Shown here piece by piece: positions 7,995 to 16,479 of a DNA stretch of 64,000 nucleotides. Source of the DNA: an uncultured Oscillibacter sp. (GTDB lineage Bacteria > Bacillota > Clostridia > Oscillospirales > Oscillospiraceae). The stretch is taken from NCBI GenBank assembly GCA_910578935.1, contig CAJTSM010000003.1, forward strand, positions 110,647 through 174,646, read 5' to 3'. Numbering within the stretch: the stretch's first letter is position 1; each line of letters begins with the position of its first letter. The translations under genes were made by a program, and so were the position numbers. The notes under the pieces are model-generated. The model was not told the origin of the DNA. It made no database searches and saw only the letters and a program-made list of their open reading frames with translations.

Positions 7995-8014
7995 ATGATG
8001 CCTCCTCCCTATTT

Positions 8015-8215
8015 TCAACGCCGACAGCAGACACAGCCGCAGCCGATCAGCAAAAATGCGACCAGGAACATCAGCACACCCACTGGAAACACCGCAGCAA
8101 TCAGGATTCCAGCACCCAAGGCCACAGCAAAAAGACCTAGCAGGCGGACTCCGCCACCGCCATTCCCGCAGCCCCAATTTCCAAATCCCCCAAAGCCTCC
8201 ATTTCCACAGCCCAT
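8015..8215 (-). CDS. Small glycine-rich membrane protein of unknown function
   Basis: A 66-residue product. The first 22 residues are nearly all Gly, Asn, Cys and Phe (MGCGNGGFGGFGNWGCGNGG), then come two hydrophobic segments of about 17-20 residues and a Cys-rich basic end (CGCVCCRR). AAAGGAGG lies nine bases before the ATG. The stop is 20 bases before spoVM, so the two are probably one transcript. I recognise no named family. The layout (Gly-rich N-terminus plus membrane helix) recalls small YjcZ-type sporulation proteins, but that is only a likeness in composition. Confidence 0.7.
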   Translation of the reverse strand: MGCGNGGFGGFGNWGCGNGGGGVRLLGLFAVALGAGILIAAVFPVGVLMFLVAFLLIGCGCVCCRR

Positions 8216-8245
8216 TGCGGCACGCCTCCTTTCCTTCCTTTTCAG

Positions 8246-8275
8246 TATATACGCCAAGGCCGTCCATGGTGTAAA
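8246..8275 (-). promoter_or_regulatory. Possible promoter for the small membrane protein and spoVM
   Basis: Minus strand TTTACA, 18-base spacer, TATATA, overlapping the T run of the rsgA terminator. No good sigma-E element is visible here. Confidence 0.35.
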
Positions 8276-8304
8276 AAACACCGCCTCAAATATTGAGGCG
8301 GTGT
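8272..8304 (-). terminator. Terminator closing the long cdaA-to-rsgA gene run
   Basis: A perfect 12-base stem (ACACCGCCTCAA / TTGAGGCGGTGT) with a 3-base loop is followed by TTTTTT on the minus strand, right after the rsgA stop. Confidence 0.9.
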
Positions 8305-8308
8305 CTGC

Positions 8309-9190
8309 TCATTTTTTCTCTTGCCAATCCCGGAGAGGTTTCAGTTCCTCCCAAAGGCGGAGATAACTTTCATGACGGCTCTTTTGAATTTCTCCCCGAC
8401 GGAGAGCCTCCAGTACGGCGCAGCCTTTCTCCTGGGTGTGACTGCATCCCACAAAACGGCAGCAACCCAAATAAGGGGCAAACTCCAAAAATGTTTCTGG
8501 TAGGCTTTGTTTCAATTCCAAGTCCAATTCTCCCCCGTCAAAAGAGGAAAAACCGGGGGTATCCACCACTTCCGCCCCGCAGGAGAGGTGATGCAGTTCT
8601 ACATGACGGGTAGTGTGCCTTCCCCGCCCCAAAGCCGTGCTTACTTCCCCTACCTGTAGGCAAAAACTTGGGTCCAGAGCATTCAAAATACTGGATTTTC
8701 CTACGCCGGAATTACCTGTAAAGGCAGAAAGCTTTCCAGTTATTAGTTCCTTTAAATTCTCCAATCCCTCTCCCGTTTCCGCACTGACCCGCAGGGTTGG
8801 AAATCCGGAAATATGGTAGATATTATAGAGAGAATCTGCCGGGTCCAAGTCACACTTATTTAGTACTACAATAACCCGGCACTTTTTCAATGCCGCGATG
8901 GCAGCTACCCGATCAATAAGGAAGGGATCTGTTTTGGGAACAGCAGCGGAAGCAATGACCACTAATTGATCAATGTTGGCCACAGCGGGCCGGGAAAAGG
9001 CATTCCGGCGGGGCAAAATCCTTTCAACAAAGCCTTCACCATTGCCCAGTTCCCGGACTTCCGCCTGGTCTCCCACCAGGGGAGAAATCCCCTCTTTTCG
9101 AAATTTTCCCCTGGCCCGGCATCGCAAGATCGTCCCGCCGGTATCCACGTAGTAGAAGCCACTGAGGGCCTTTTGAATGCGTCCCGTCAT
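8309..9190 (-). CDS. rsgA: Ribosome small subunit-dependent GTPase A
   Basis: RsgA is a circularly permuted GTPase that checks late maturation of the 30S subunit. The 293 residues show an N-terminal OB fold, NKCDLD (G4) before GNSGVGKSSILNAL (G1) and VDTPGFSS (G3), the permuted order diagnostic of the family, and a C-terminal zinc-binding Cys/His cluster (CCRFVGCSHTQEKGCAV). It starts two bases after the prkC stop codon, so translation is probably coupled. The order prpC-prkC-rsgA is the same as in B. subtilis. Confidence 0.96.
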   Translation of the reverse strand: MTGRIQKALSGFYYVDTGGTILRCRARGKFRKEGISPLVGDQAEVRELGNGEGFVERILPRRNAFSRPAVANIDQLVVIASAAVPKTDPFLIDRVAAIAALKKCRVIVVLNKCDLDPADSLYNIYHISGFPTLRVSAETGEGLENLKELITGKLSAFTGNSGVGKSSILNALDPSFCLQVGEVSTALGRGRHTTRHVELHHLSCGAEVVDTPGFSSFDGGELDLELKQSLPETFLEFAPYLGCCRFVGCSHTQEKGCAVLEALRRGEIQKSRHESYLRLWEELKPLRDWQEKK

Positions 9191-9191
9191 A

Positions 9192-11186
9192 TCACTCGAA
9201 CGACAGCTCTTGCGTCAGTTCTTGCGCAAGCGTATTGTCAAAGTATACTTTGATCGTTTGAGTCCCGGAGCCCCTGAGATTTCGCACATGGACATAACCG
9301 TCAGCACAGCGGATCCGCTCGGAATACTGGGGATTTTTTTCGTCGCCCACATATACGTCTACCTGAACGGTGGTGCGGTCATCCTGAGGAAGCGGTAAAG
9401 TCAAATCCCGCTCGACAATGGTGATGCCCTTGCTGACTTTGAACTTTATGGTATCCCACTCGTTTACAGTTGTATTTGGTTCAAGGCTCTGCCAAATTAC
9501 GCTGTTGGGCTCGGCTTCGCTTTCCACATATTCAATGTCGGCCTCTAAGCAAGTCAAATGCCAAGTGTCCAGCAAGGACCGCAGGACGGCATCAATCTGC
9601 TGCCCATCAAAGCTGGGTACCGCCACAGGTTTCTTCTCCGGTCCCTTACTGATAATCAGTCGAACGGTATCGCCACTTTTCAGAGGCTCACCTTCGGCGG
9701 GTTCACTGCGGATAATATACCCCTCGGTGATCTCATCGTTAAACTCCATATCCGCTTCGTCATTGATGATGGTCAAGTCATATTTTTCTTTTAAGCTCTT
9801 CAACAGAATCTCCGCTTGCGGGGCGGTCTTATTGATCACATCCACCATTTCGCCGGTATCTTCTCCGGCACTGATCCAGACTTCAATAACCAGATTACCG
9901 CCTTTCTGATGCCGCCCCTCAGAGGGGTTCTGCCGAGAGATGGTTCCTGCCTGGTACTCGTCGCTAAATTCACTGCCCATTTCTTTCAGGGTAAAGATAT
10001 CTTTCACATCAGCCTTCTCTTTGGCTTGCTCGACCGTATAACCCAGAACGGAAGGAACCGGATAGGTTTCGGGTACCTGAGGCTGTTGCTGCTGAATAGA
10101 ATCGGATACCATCCTAAACAATACCACAGCCAGGGCTACTGCCAATAAAATAGCTACGCTAACCAAGATTTTTACCCCGGCGCCTCCCCCATGACGGTGC
10201 GGGGGGTCGTAATCATCCTCATAGTCCCGGCGTTGTTCCCGGATTCGCTCCCGGTTTTTTTGCGTTGGGTAAATCGTCTGGTCATAAGTGCGGATGGGTT
10301 GGGTAGGCTCCGCCGGTTCCTCAGGCCGGAGGTCCATCATGGTAAAATCTAAGCTAATATTCGGATTTTTCCGAAAATCCTCCAGATCTGCAATCATAGC
10401 GTCGGCTGAGACGTAACGCCGGCTGAGGTCCGGAGTCATAGCCTTCATACAGATCAATTCCAGCTGAACCGGAATTTCCCGGTTCAGCTCCCTGGGGGCC
10501 AAAGGCACGGAACTGAGATGCTGTATTGCCACAGATACGGCAGAATCTCCCTCAAAGGGCAGTCGCCCGGTGAGCATCTCGTACATGACCACGCCGGAGG
10601 AGTAGATATCACTTCTGGCGTCGGTCCGCTCCCCTCTCGCCTGCTCAGGCGAAATGTAATGAACAGAGCCCAGGGCTTCCTGGGTCAAGGTCTGGGCAGA
10701 ATTCTCCAGACAGGCGATGCCGAAATCGGCCACCTTTACGCTGCCGTCCCGTAGGACCATCACGTTTTGCGGCTTGATATCCCGATGGACGATGCCCCTG
10801 CTGTGAGCGTGGCTAAGGCCCCGCATGATCTGTGTGATAAAATGCAAGGACTCCCGCCAATTCAGTTGGCCTCGTTTCTCCATATACTGTTTCAGCGTGA
10901 TGCCGTCGATGAGCTCCATGACGATATATTCTGTGTCTCCGCCCCGGCTCACGTCGTAAACTGATACGATATTGGGATGAGACAGCTGAGCCACAGCTTG
11001 GGATTCTGCGTTGAAACGGCGGCGAAAATCTTCGTCCTGGGCCAGATCCGGCTTCAAGACCTTTACCGCCACCAGACGGTTTAAACGCTGGTCCCTGGTT
11101 TTGTAAACCACCGCCATACCTCCGGTACCAATACGTTCCAGAATTTCATAGCGGTTGTCCAGTGTTTTTCCAATGTACTGATCCAT
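9192..11186 (-). CDS. prkC: PASTA-domain Ser/Thr protein kinase
   Basis: Membrane kinase that senses peptidoglycan fragments and phosphorylates cell-wall, translation and germination targets. The kinase domain spans residues 1-270, with a Gly loop GTGGMAVVY, Lys42, HRDIKPQN (Asp136) and DFG (Asp154). A linker follows, then one membrane helix near residues 340-365, three extracellular PASTA repeats (about 370-580) and a beta-rich C-terminal domain. The full length is 664 residues, usual for clostridial PrkC. The gap to prpC is 15 bases. The antagonistic phosphatase gene directly upstream is the standard arrangement. Confidence 0.96.
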   Translation of the reverse strand: MDQYIGKTLDNRYEILERIGTGGMAVVYKTRDQRLNRLVAVKVLKPDLAQDEDFRRRFNAESQAVAQLSHPNIVSVYDVSRGGDTEYIVMELIDGITLKQYMEKRGQLNWRESLHFITQIMRGLSHAHSRGIVHRDIKPQNVMVLRDGSVKVADFGIACLENSAQTLTQEALGSVHYISPEQARGERTDARSDIYSSGVVMYEMLTGRLPFEGDSAVSVAIQHLSSVPLAPRELNREIPVQLELICMKAMTPDLSRRYVSADAMIADLEDFRKNPNISLDFTMMDLRPEEPAEPTQPIRTYDQTIYPTQKNRERIREQRRDYEDDYDPPHRHGGGAGVKILVSVAILLAVALAVVLFRMVSDSIQQQQPQVPETYPVPSVLGYTVEQAKEKADVKDIFTLKEMGSEFSDEYQAGTISRQNPSEGRHQKGGNLVIEVWISAGEDTGEMVDVINKTAPQAEILLKSLKEKYDLTIINDEADMEFNDEITEGYIIRSEPAEGEPLKSGDTVRLIISKGPEKKPVAVPSFDGQQIDAVLRSLLDTWHLTCLEADIEYVESEAEPNSVIWQSLEPNTTVNEWDTIKFKVSKGITIVERDLTLPLPQDDRTTVQVDVYVGDEKNPQYSERIRCADGYVHVRNLRGSGTQTIKVYFDNTLAQELTQELSFE

Positions 11187-11201
11187 GCAGCTCCTCCTTC
11201 C

Positions 11202-11933
11202 TTAGAGTTTCTTCGCCAATACAACGGTGACGTTATCCGATGCGCCCCGGCTCTTAGAGATCGCCAGCAGACGCTCCATGCAGGTGTTTGTATCGCCGTG
11301 GAGGACCTCATGCATAATCTCTTCATCCGTCACGGTATTTACCAGCCCATCGGTACACAGCAGGAGAAATTCCCCCGGCAGGAGCTGGCAGGTATAGCAG
11401 TCGCACTCCGGGTCCACATCCGGGCCCAAAGCCCGGGTGATGAGGTTTCGGTTGGGATGGCGGCGGGCCTCCTCGGCGGTGATGTCCCCCCGCTCCAGCA
11501 TGTGCTCCACCAGAGAGTGGTCCCGCGTTACCTGAAGGATGTGCTCCTTATTAATATGATAGGCCCGGCTGTCTCCCACATTGGCAATGACCACGCCGCC
11601 ATCAAAAGAGACGGCGGAAACCAAGGTGGTCCCCATATTCTGATACTCCTCCGTTGTTCTGGCGGCCTCCCGCACGGCGCGGTTGGCCAAGGCCACCGCC
11701 ACCACGGAAACCTCCCGCAGCCGGTCCGGCTTCGCCTCTGGGGACAGACGCTTTTCCATCTCTGCGGAAAAGGTGTCCACAGCGATACGGCTGGCAAGCT
11801 TTCCACCGGCGGCCCCGCCCATTCCGTCGCAGACCACGCAGATCGTGTGTCCAAAGACCGTTTTCACTGCATAAGCGTCCTGATTCTCTTTACGGACAAG
11901 GCCGGTATCAGTCATGCTCCATAGGTTCATCAT
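11202..11933 (-). CDS. prpC: PP2C-type Ser/Thr protein phosphatase
   Basis: Cytosolic metal-dependent phosphatase that reverses PrkC. The 243 residues carry the PP2C motifs RKENQDAY near residue 15, VCDGMGG (metal-binding Asp), GDSRAY and LLCTDGL, and end in the conserved SDNVTVVLA. Its start overlaps the rlmN stop by four bases (ATGA). Full length for the family. Confidence 0.95.
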   Translation of the reverse strand: MMNLWSMTDTGLVRKENQDAYAVKTVFGHTICVVCDGMGGAAGGKLASRIAVDTFSAEMEKRLSPEAKPDRLREVSVVAVALANRAVREAARTTEEYQNMGTTLVSAVSFDGGVVIANVGDSRAYHINKEHILQVTRDHSLVEHMLERGDITAEEARRHPNRNLITRALGPDVDPECDCYTCQLLPGEFLLLCTDGLVNTVTDEEIMHEVLHGDTNTCMERLLAISKSRGASDNVTVVLAKKL

Positions 11934-12967
11934 TGGGAATTCTCCCCTTTCTCTGCTTCCGCCTTTCTGCGGAGCTGTCCGCAGGCGGCATCTATATCTC
12001 CACCCAGGCTTCGCCGCACGGTAGCGGTGAGGCCGTGAGACTCCAGACGTTTTTGAAACGCTGCCGTCCGGCGGGAGGGCCGGAAGGGGCTTTCCGCCAC
12101 ATCGTTCAGCGGGATCAAGTTCACATGGCCGGGCATTCCCTTCAGCCTTTTGGCAATGAGGTCCACCTGCCAGTCCTGATCATTCACACCGTCAATCATG
12201 GCGTACTCAAAGGAAATCCGCCGCCCAGTCTTTTCAAAGTAGTTGTGACAAGCAGCAAACAGTTCCTCCACGCCGTAGGCCCGGTTAATAGGCATGAGCC
12301 GGGACCGGGTTTCCGGGTCCGGCGCGTGAAGAGAGACAGACAAGGTCAATTGTAGCCCCAGCTCCGCCAAACGGCAGATGCCGGGCAATACGCCGCAGGT
12401 GGATAGGGAGATGTGCCGCATCCCGATGTTCAGCCCATCGGGATGGTTCACGATCTCCAAAAATTTCAGCACGGCATTCAGGTTATCCAAGGGTTCTCCG
12501 ATGCCCATCAGAACAATGTTGGAGATGGGGACGCCAGAGTCTCTCCCGGTAAAGATCACCTGATCCAGCAGTTCCCCCGGGGTCAGATCCCGGACCTTTC
12601 CCGCGATGGTAGACGCGCAGAAGGCGCAGCCCATCCGGCAGCCTACTTGAGAGGAGATGCATACAGTGTTCCCATGGTGATAGCGCATCAGCACAGATTC
12701 GATGCAGTTTCCGTCCGATAGCTCCCATAGATATTTGATGGTGCCGTCTCGGGCAGAAACTTGTTTCCTGGCCACATTGGGAACACTGAGAACACAAATT
12801 TCTTTCAACCGTTTCCGCAGGGCTAGGGGCAAGTTGGACATCTCGTCAAATGAGGTCACGCCCCGGCTCAGCCAGGAAAAAACCTGCTTTCCCCGGAAGG
12901 CAGGCTCCCCCATACCTTGGAGAAAACCCCTTAATTCCGGAAGGGTCATGGATTTGATATCGGTCAT
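11930..12967 (-). CDS. rlmN: 23S rRNA (adenine2503-C2)/tRNA methyltransferase
   Basis: Radical SAM enzyme that methylates A2503 of 23S rRNA, and A37 of some tRNAs, through a methylated cysteine. The 345 residues contain the CRMGCAFC iron-sulfur motif (C-x3-C-x2-C), NIVLMGIGEPLDN and the late Cys segment expected near the C-terminus (AACGQLRRK). The start at 12967 (MTDIKSMTLPEL) is chosen over an upstream extension running into rsmB because the family begins there and GAGGCG lies upstream. Confidence 0.95.
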   Translation of the reverse strand: MTDIKSMTLPELRGFLQGMGEPAFRGKQVFSWLSRGVTSFDEMSNLPLALRKRLKEICVLSVPNVARKQVSARDGTIKYLWELSDGNCIESVLMRYHHGNTVCISSQVGCRMGCAFCASTIAGKVRDLTPGELLDQVIFTGRDSGVPISNIVLMGIGEPLDNLNAVLKFLEIVNHPDGLNIGMRHISLSTCGVLPGICRLAELGLQLTLSVSLHAPDPETRSRLMPINRAYGVEELFAACHNYFEKTGRRISFEYAMIDGVNDQDWQVDLIAKRLKGMPGHVNLIPLNDVAESPFRPSRRTAAFQKRLESHGLTATVRRSLGGDIDAACGQLRRKAEAEKGENSQ

Positions 12968-12975
12968 GGTTCGCC

Positions 12976-14292
12976 TCAAATATGCCGCGTCATGCGGCAG
13001 ATGTAAAAGCCGTCGGTGTTGTGAAGTTGGGGCCAAAAAGTCATATGTCCCTCAACTTGTCCTATAGGTTCCGGCAGGAGGAACATTTCCCGGGAAAACT
13101 CCGGATGAATCCCTAAAAATGAGTCTGTTACTTCTTCGTTTTCTTCCGGCAAGACGGTACAGGTGGAATACAGCAGTGTCCCGCCTGGGCGGACGTAACG
13201 GGCGGCATTGTCCAAAATGGCAGTCTGAACCACCGGCAAGGTAAACAGGTCATCCGGCTTTTTCCACCGAATATCCGGCTTTTTACGAAGGATACCAAGA
13301 CCGGAACAGGGCGCATCCACCACTACCAGGTCAAAGACATCCCGCCACTCCTCTCGGAAAACCCGCCCATCGGCAGCTTCCGTGCAGATGGAGGACAGGC
13401 CCAACCGGACAGCGCCCTCTCGGATGCGCTTCAGCTTGTTTTCATGGAGGTCACAGGAGACGATTTCTCCCCGGTCCCCCATGGCAATAGCGGCGGCAAA
13501 AGACTTTCCGCCGGGAGCGGCACACACGTCCAGCACCCGGCTTCCAGGCTGGAGTTCCGCCGCCAGCACCGCCAGGCGGGCCGCCGGGTCCTGAATATAG
13601 ATCATCCCATCCCGAAATGCCTTCAAACGCTCCAGATCCCCTGTGCGTTGCAGCAAAAGACAATCCGGCAGCCAAGCGTGCCGTTCTGCCCAAATATTTT
13701 CCGCCTCCAGGGATTTCATCACTTCCTCTGTGGAACAGCGGCAGACATTGACTTGAGCTGCGGCAGGAGGCTGGCTGTTGCTGTTGGCCAGGAAAGCCTC
13801 CGTTCCCTCCCGGCCCAACAGAGCCATCAGACGTTTAACCAGCCACTTTGGGTGGCTGTAACGGATAGAGAGGTACTTGGCCTCGTCCTGATCCGGGATG
13901 GCGGGAAGAGCCCTCTTCTCCCGGCAAAGCCGCCGGAGAACGGCGTTGATCAACCCAGCCGCTTGTCCCCTCCCCACTTCCTTAGCCAGCTCCACCGATG
14001 TATCAACAGCGGCGTTGTCCGGCACCCGGTCCAGAAACAGGATTTGATAGGCCCCTATGCGCAGGATCTCCGCTAAGGGCGGCTGGAGACGATCCAGTTT
14101 CTGGGAACAGAAGCTGGAGAGGTAAAAGTCCAGCAACGTCTCGTTTTGGATGACGCCATAGACGATCCGGCTGCACAGCCCTGCGTCGGCAGGAGAAAGC
14201 CCCTTCAAATGTGTGTTCAGCGCAGCATCCGCCCAGGCTTTCCGCACACGGCAGGCAGTCAGAACGGACAGCGCTTCCCTCCGGGCGCTCAT
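12976..14292 (-). CDS. rsmB: 16S rRNA (cytosine967-C5)-methyltransferase
   Basis: It methylates C967 of 16S rRNA. The 438 residues have an N-terminal NusB-like RNA-binding domain (about 1-135) and a C-terminal Rossmann methyltransferase with the SAM site DVCAAPGGKSF and the two catalytic cysteines in DAPCSGLG and YSTCTVLPEENE. The start codon overlaps the stop of the zinc-peptidase gene by one base. Position between fmt and rlmN matches B. subtilis except for the inserted peptidase gene. Confidence 0.95.
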   Translation of the reverse strand: MSARREALSVLTACRVRKAWADAALNTHLKGLSPADAGLCSRIVYGVIQNETLLDFYLSSFCSQKLDRLQPPLAEILRIGAYQILFLDRVPDNAAVDTSVELAKEVGRGQAAGLINAVLRRLCREKRALPAIPDQDEAKYLSIRYSHPKWLVKRLMALLGREGTEAFLANSNSQPPAAAQVNVCRCSTEEVMKSLEAENIWAERHAWLPDCLLLQRTGDLERLKAFRDGMIYIQDPAARLAVLAAELQPGSRVLDVCAAPGGKSFAAAIAMGDRGEIVSCDLHENKLKRIREGAVRLGLSSICTEAADGRVFREEWRDVFDLVVVDAPCSGLGILRKKPDIRWKKPDDLFTLPVVQTAILDNAARYVRPGGTLLYSTCTVLPEENEEVTDSFLGIHPEFSREMFLLPEPIGQVEGHMTFWPQLHNTDGFYICRMTRHI

Positions 14293-15032
14293 CAGCGTCC
14301 ACGGCCCCGGCGGTCGCCTTGGTTGGACCGGCCGAGGAAGATCAGAATATACCGCAGTAATTGCAGGGCAGACATCAACAGTGCCGCCACATAGGTCAGC
14401 GCCGCTGCCCGAAGCACTTTCCGGGCTCCGGTCAATTCTTCGCCGTCCAGCAAATTCCGGCTTTCAATGGTTTCCAAAGCCCGGCGGGAGGCGTTAAATT
14501 CTACCGGTAAGGTCACTAATTGGAAAAATGTGGTCAAAGAGAACAGCAGAATGCCCGCTAGGAAGAGGCTCTGGCTATACAACAGAAGCCCAATGAACAG
14601 CAGAATCATGGAACAACGGGAACCCAGGTTCGTCACAGGCACAATAGCGCTCCGCAGACGGACAGGAGCATAGCTCACGGCATATTGAACAGCATGGCCT
14701 GCCTCATGAGCCGCCACACCCACTGCCGCCACCGTAGAGGCAGAGTAGACTTCCTGGGAAAGATAAATGGTATTGTCCCTGGGATCATAGTGATCCGTCA
14801 GCTTGCCCCAGGTAGAGGTAATGGTTACATCATAAACCCCGTTGGCCCGGAGCACTGCCTCCGCAGCCTGGGCGCCGGTAAGGCGGCTGCGGTTGGAAAC
14901 CCGGCTGTATTTGTTGAAATTACTGCTGACCTGGGCTTGGGCCCAGAGAGAAAGAACCATTACCGGGATCAGCAGAAGAACATAGAGATTGTTGGCCAGG
15001 AAATCTCCATAGCCACTATAATAATAAGGCAT
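14292..15032 (-). CDS. Membrane zinc metallopeptidase, YugP family (PF04298)
   Basis: A 246-residue integral membrane protein with an N-terminal helix (LYVLLLIPVMVLSLWAQAQ), the active-site motif HEAGHAVQ near residue 120 (HExxH zinc site), and at least two further helices in the C-terminal half. It belongs to the neutral zinc metallopeptidase family named after YugP; substrates are unknown. The ATG at 15032 is preferred because GAGGG precedes it and an in-frame GTG at 15038 overlaps that site. It lies between fmt and rsmB with a 1-base overlap. Confidence 0.88.
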   Translation of the reverse strand: MPYYYSGYGDFLANNLYVLLLIPVMVLSLWAQAQVSSNFNKYSRVSNRSRLTGAQAAEAVLRANGVYDVTITSTWGKLTDHYDPRDNTIYLSQEVYSASTVAAVGVAAHEAGHAVQYAVSYAPVRLRSAIVPVTNLGSRCSMILLFIGLLLYSQSLFLAGILLFSLTTFFQLVTLPVEFNASRRALETIESRNLLDGEELTGARKVLRAAALTYVAALLMSALQLLRYILIFLGRSNQGDRRGRGR

Positions 15033-15047
15033 AAGCACCCTCGAATT

Positions 15048-15968
15048 TTAGCGTTGAATGGGATGTCCCAATAAATAAGCTGCGGCAGTCATGCGCTTAC
15101 CGCCTTTGGCTTGTAGTTCCGTCACCCGAAGAATCTTCCCATCTCCACAAGCCATATCGATCCCCTGTTTCCCTGCGGCTGTGATCTGGCCGGGATGGGC
15201 TGTTGTTTTTTCCCCAGTTTCCCGGACGGCATAGAGTTTCATCTCCTCGCCGTTGATGGCATCCGTGATGGCACAGGGCCAGGGAATCAGTCCTCGGACT
15301 TGGCAACTGATTTCATGGGCGGAGCGGGTCCAGTCCACAGGAGACAGTTCTTTTCCCAGCATAGGAGCATAGGTGTGTTTTTCGTGATCCTGGGGCGTGC
15401 GGGAAGCCGTACCGTCCGCCAGGGCCCTGACGGTTTCGGACAGGGCCTCCGCTCCCAATGCCGCCAGACGGGCGGTAAGGACCTGAGCGTCCTCCGACTC
15501 GCCGATGGAGGTGGATTTTTGCAAAATGACATCCCCGGCGTCCAGCTCTTTAGCCATATACATGATAGAGACGCCGGTTTCCGTCTCCCCGTTCAGCACG
15601 GCCCAGTTGATAGGAGCCGCTCCCCGGTACTTAGGTAGAAGAGATGAATGGACATTAATGGAGCCTAAAGGCGGCACGTTTAAAATTTCCTCCGGAAGCA
15701 GCTTTCCATAAGCGGCCACCACAATCAGCTCCGGAGCCAGGGACCGCACCAGCTCTAGAGTTTCCGCATTCCGCAGGCTCGCAGGCTGATAAACCGCCAG
15801 CTTTTTTGTAATGCTATATTCCTTTACAGGCGTTGGCATCAATTTATGGCCTCGGTTTTTGGGCTTATCCGGCTGGGTCAAGACACCGCAAATCTCATGA
15901 CCGTCCTCCACCAGACGGCGGAGAGAGGCTACGGCAAATTCCGGCGTACCCATAAAAAGAATACGCAT
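15048..15968 (-). CDS. fmt: Methionyl-tRNA formyltransferase
   Basis: It formylates initiator Met-tRNA with 10-formyl-tetrahydrofolate. The 306 residues begin MRILFMGTPEFAVASL, contain the catalytic segment INVHSSLLPKYRGAAPINWAV (Asn-His plus a downstream Asp), and end in the C-terminal OB-like tRNA-binding domain. It overlaps the def stop codon by one base. The def-fmt pair is the classical arrangement for adding and removing the formyl group. Confidence 0.97.
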   Translation of the reverse strand: MRILFMGTPEFAVASLRRLVEDGHEICGVLTQPDKPKNRGHKLMPTPVKEYSITKKLAVYQPASLRNAETLELVRSLAPELIVVAAYGKLLPEEILNVPPLGSINVHSSLLPKYRGAAPINWAVLNGETETGVSIMYMAKELDAGDVILQKSTSIGESEDAQVLTARLAALGAEALSETVRALADGTASRTPQDHEKHTYAPMLGKELSPVDWTRSAHEISCQVRGLIPWPCAITDAINGEEMKLYAVRETGEKTTAHPGQITAAGKQGIDMACGDGKILRVTELQAKGGKRMTAAAYLLGHPIQR

Positions 15969-16468
15969 CAGTCAGCCCCCTCTTCCTGACCGAAATACTC
16001 CTCCACTTCCTCATCTGTTAAGAAACGGTCAATGTGTTCCGTATATAAATGTCCATCCAAATGCTCCAGCTCATGACAAAAACAGCGGGCTGTCAGCCCT
16101 TCTCCTTCGATCTCAAAGAAATCGCCGTTTCGGTCCTGGGCACGAACCCGAACATAACTGGGCCGGGTCACCAGCCCCCATTTACCGGGAACGCTGAGAC
16201 AACCCTCCGGGCCGGTCTGCTCTCCCTTCTCGGCAATGATTTCTGGGTTTACCAACTCAATGAAGTTCCCCGTTTCCTCATCCATAACCACGCAAGTCCG
16301 GCGAAGAACGCCTACCTGCGGCGCTGCCAATCCCGCGCCTCCAGCGTTGGTCAGAGTTTCCACTAAGTCGTCCAACAGGGCATGCAGACGGGGATTAAAC
16401 TCCGTCACAGGACGGCAAACCTTGTTCAGGCAACTCTCTCCCTGTACCACGATCTTTCGTAATGCCAT
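15968..16468 (-). CDS. def: Peptide deformylase
   Basis: Metalloenzyme that removes the formyl group from new proteins. The 166 residues show all three motifs: GGAGLAAPQVG, EGCLSVP (metal-binding Cys) and CHELEHLDG (HExxH). The ATG at 16468 follows AGGAGG; an in-frame upstream start at 16498 would overlap priA and lies before the ribosome binding site. Eleven bases downstream of priA. Confidence 0.96.
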   Translation of the reverse strand: MALRKIVVQGESCLNKVCRPVTEFNPRLHALLDDLVETLTNAGGAGLAAPQVGVLRRTCVVMDEETGNFIELVNPEIIAEKGEQTGPEGCLSVPGKWGLVTRPSYVRVRAQDRNGDFFEIEGEGLTARCFCHELEHLDGHLYTEHIDRFLTDEEVEEYFGQEEGAD

Positions 16469-16479
16469 CTTTGAACCTC

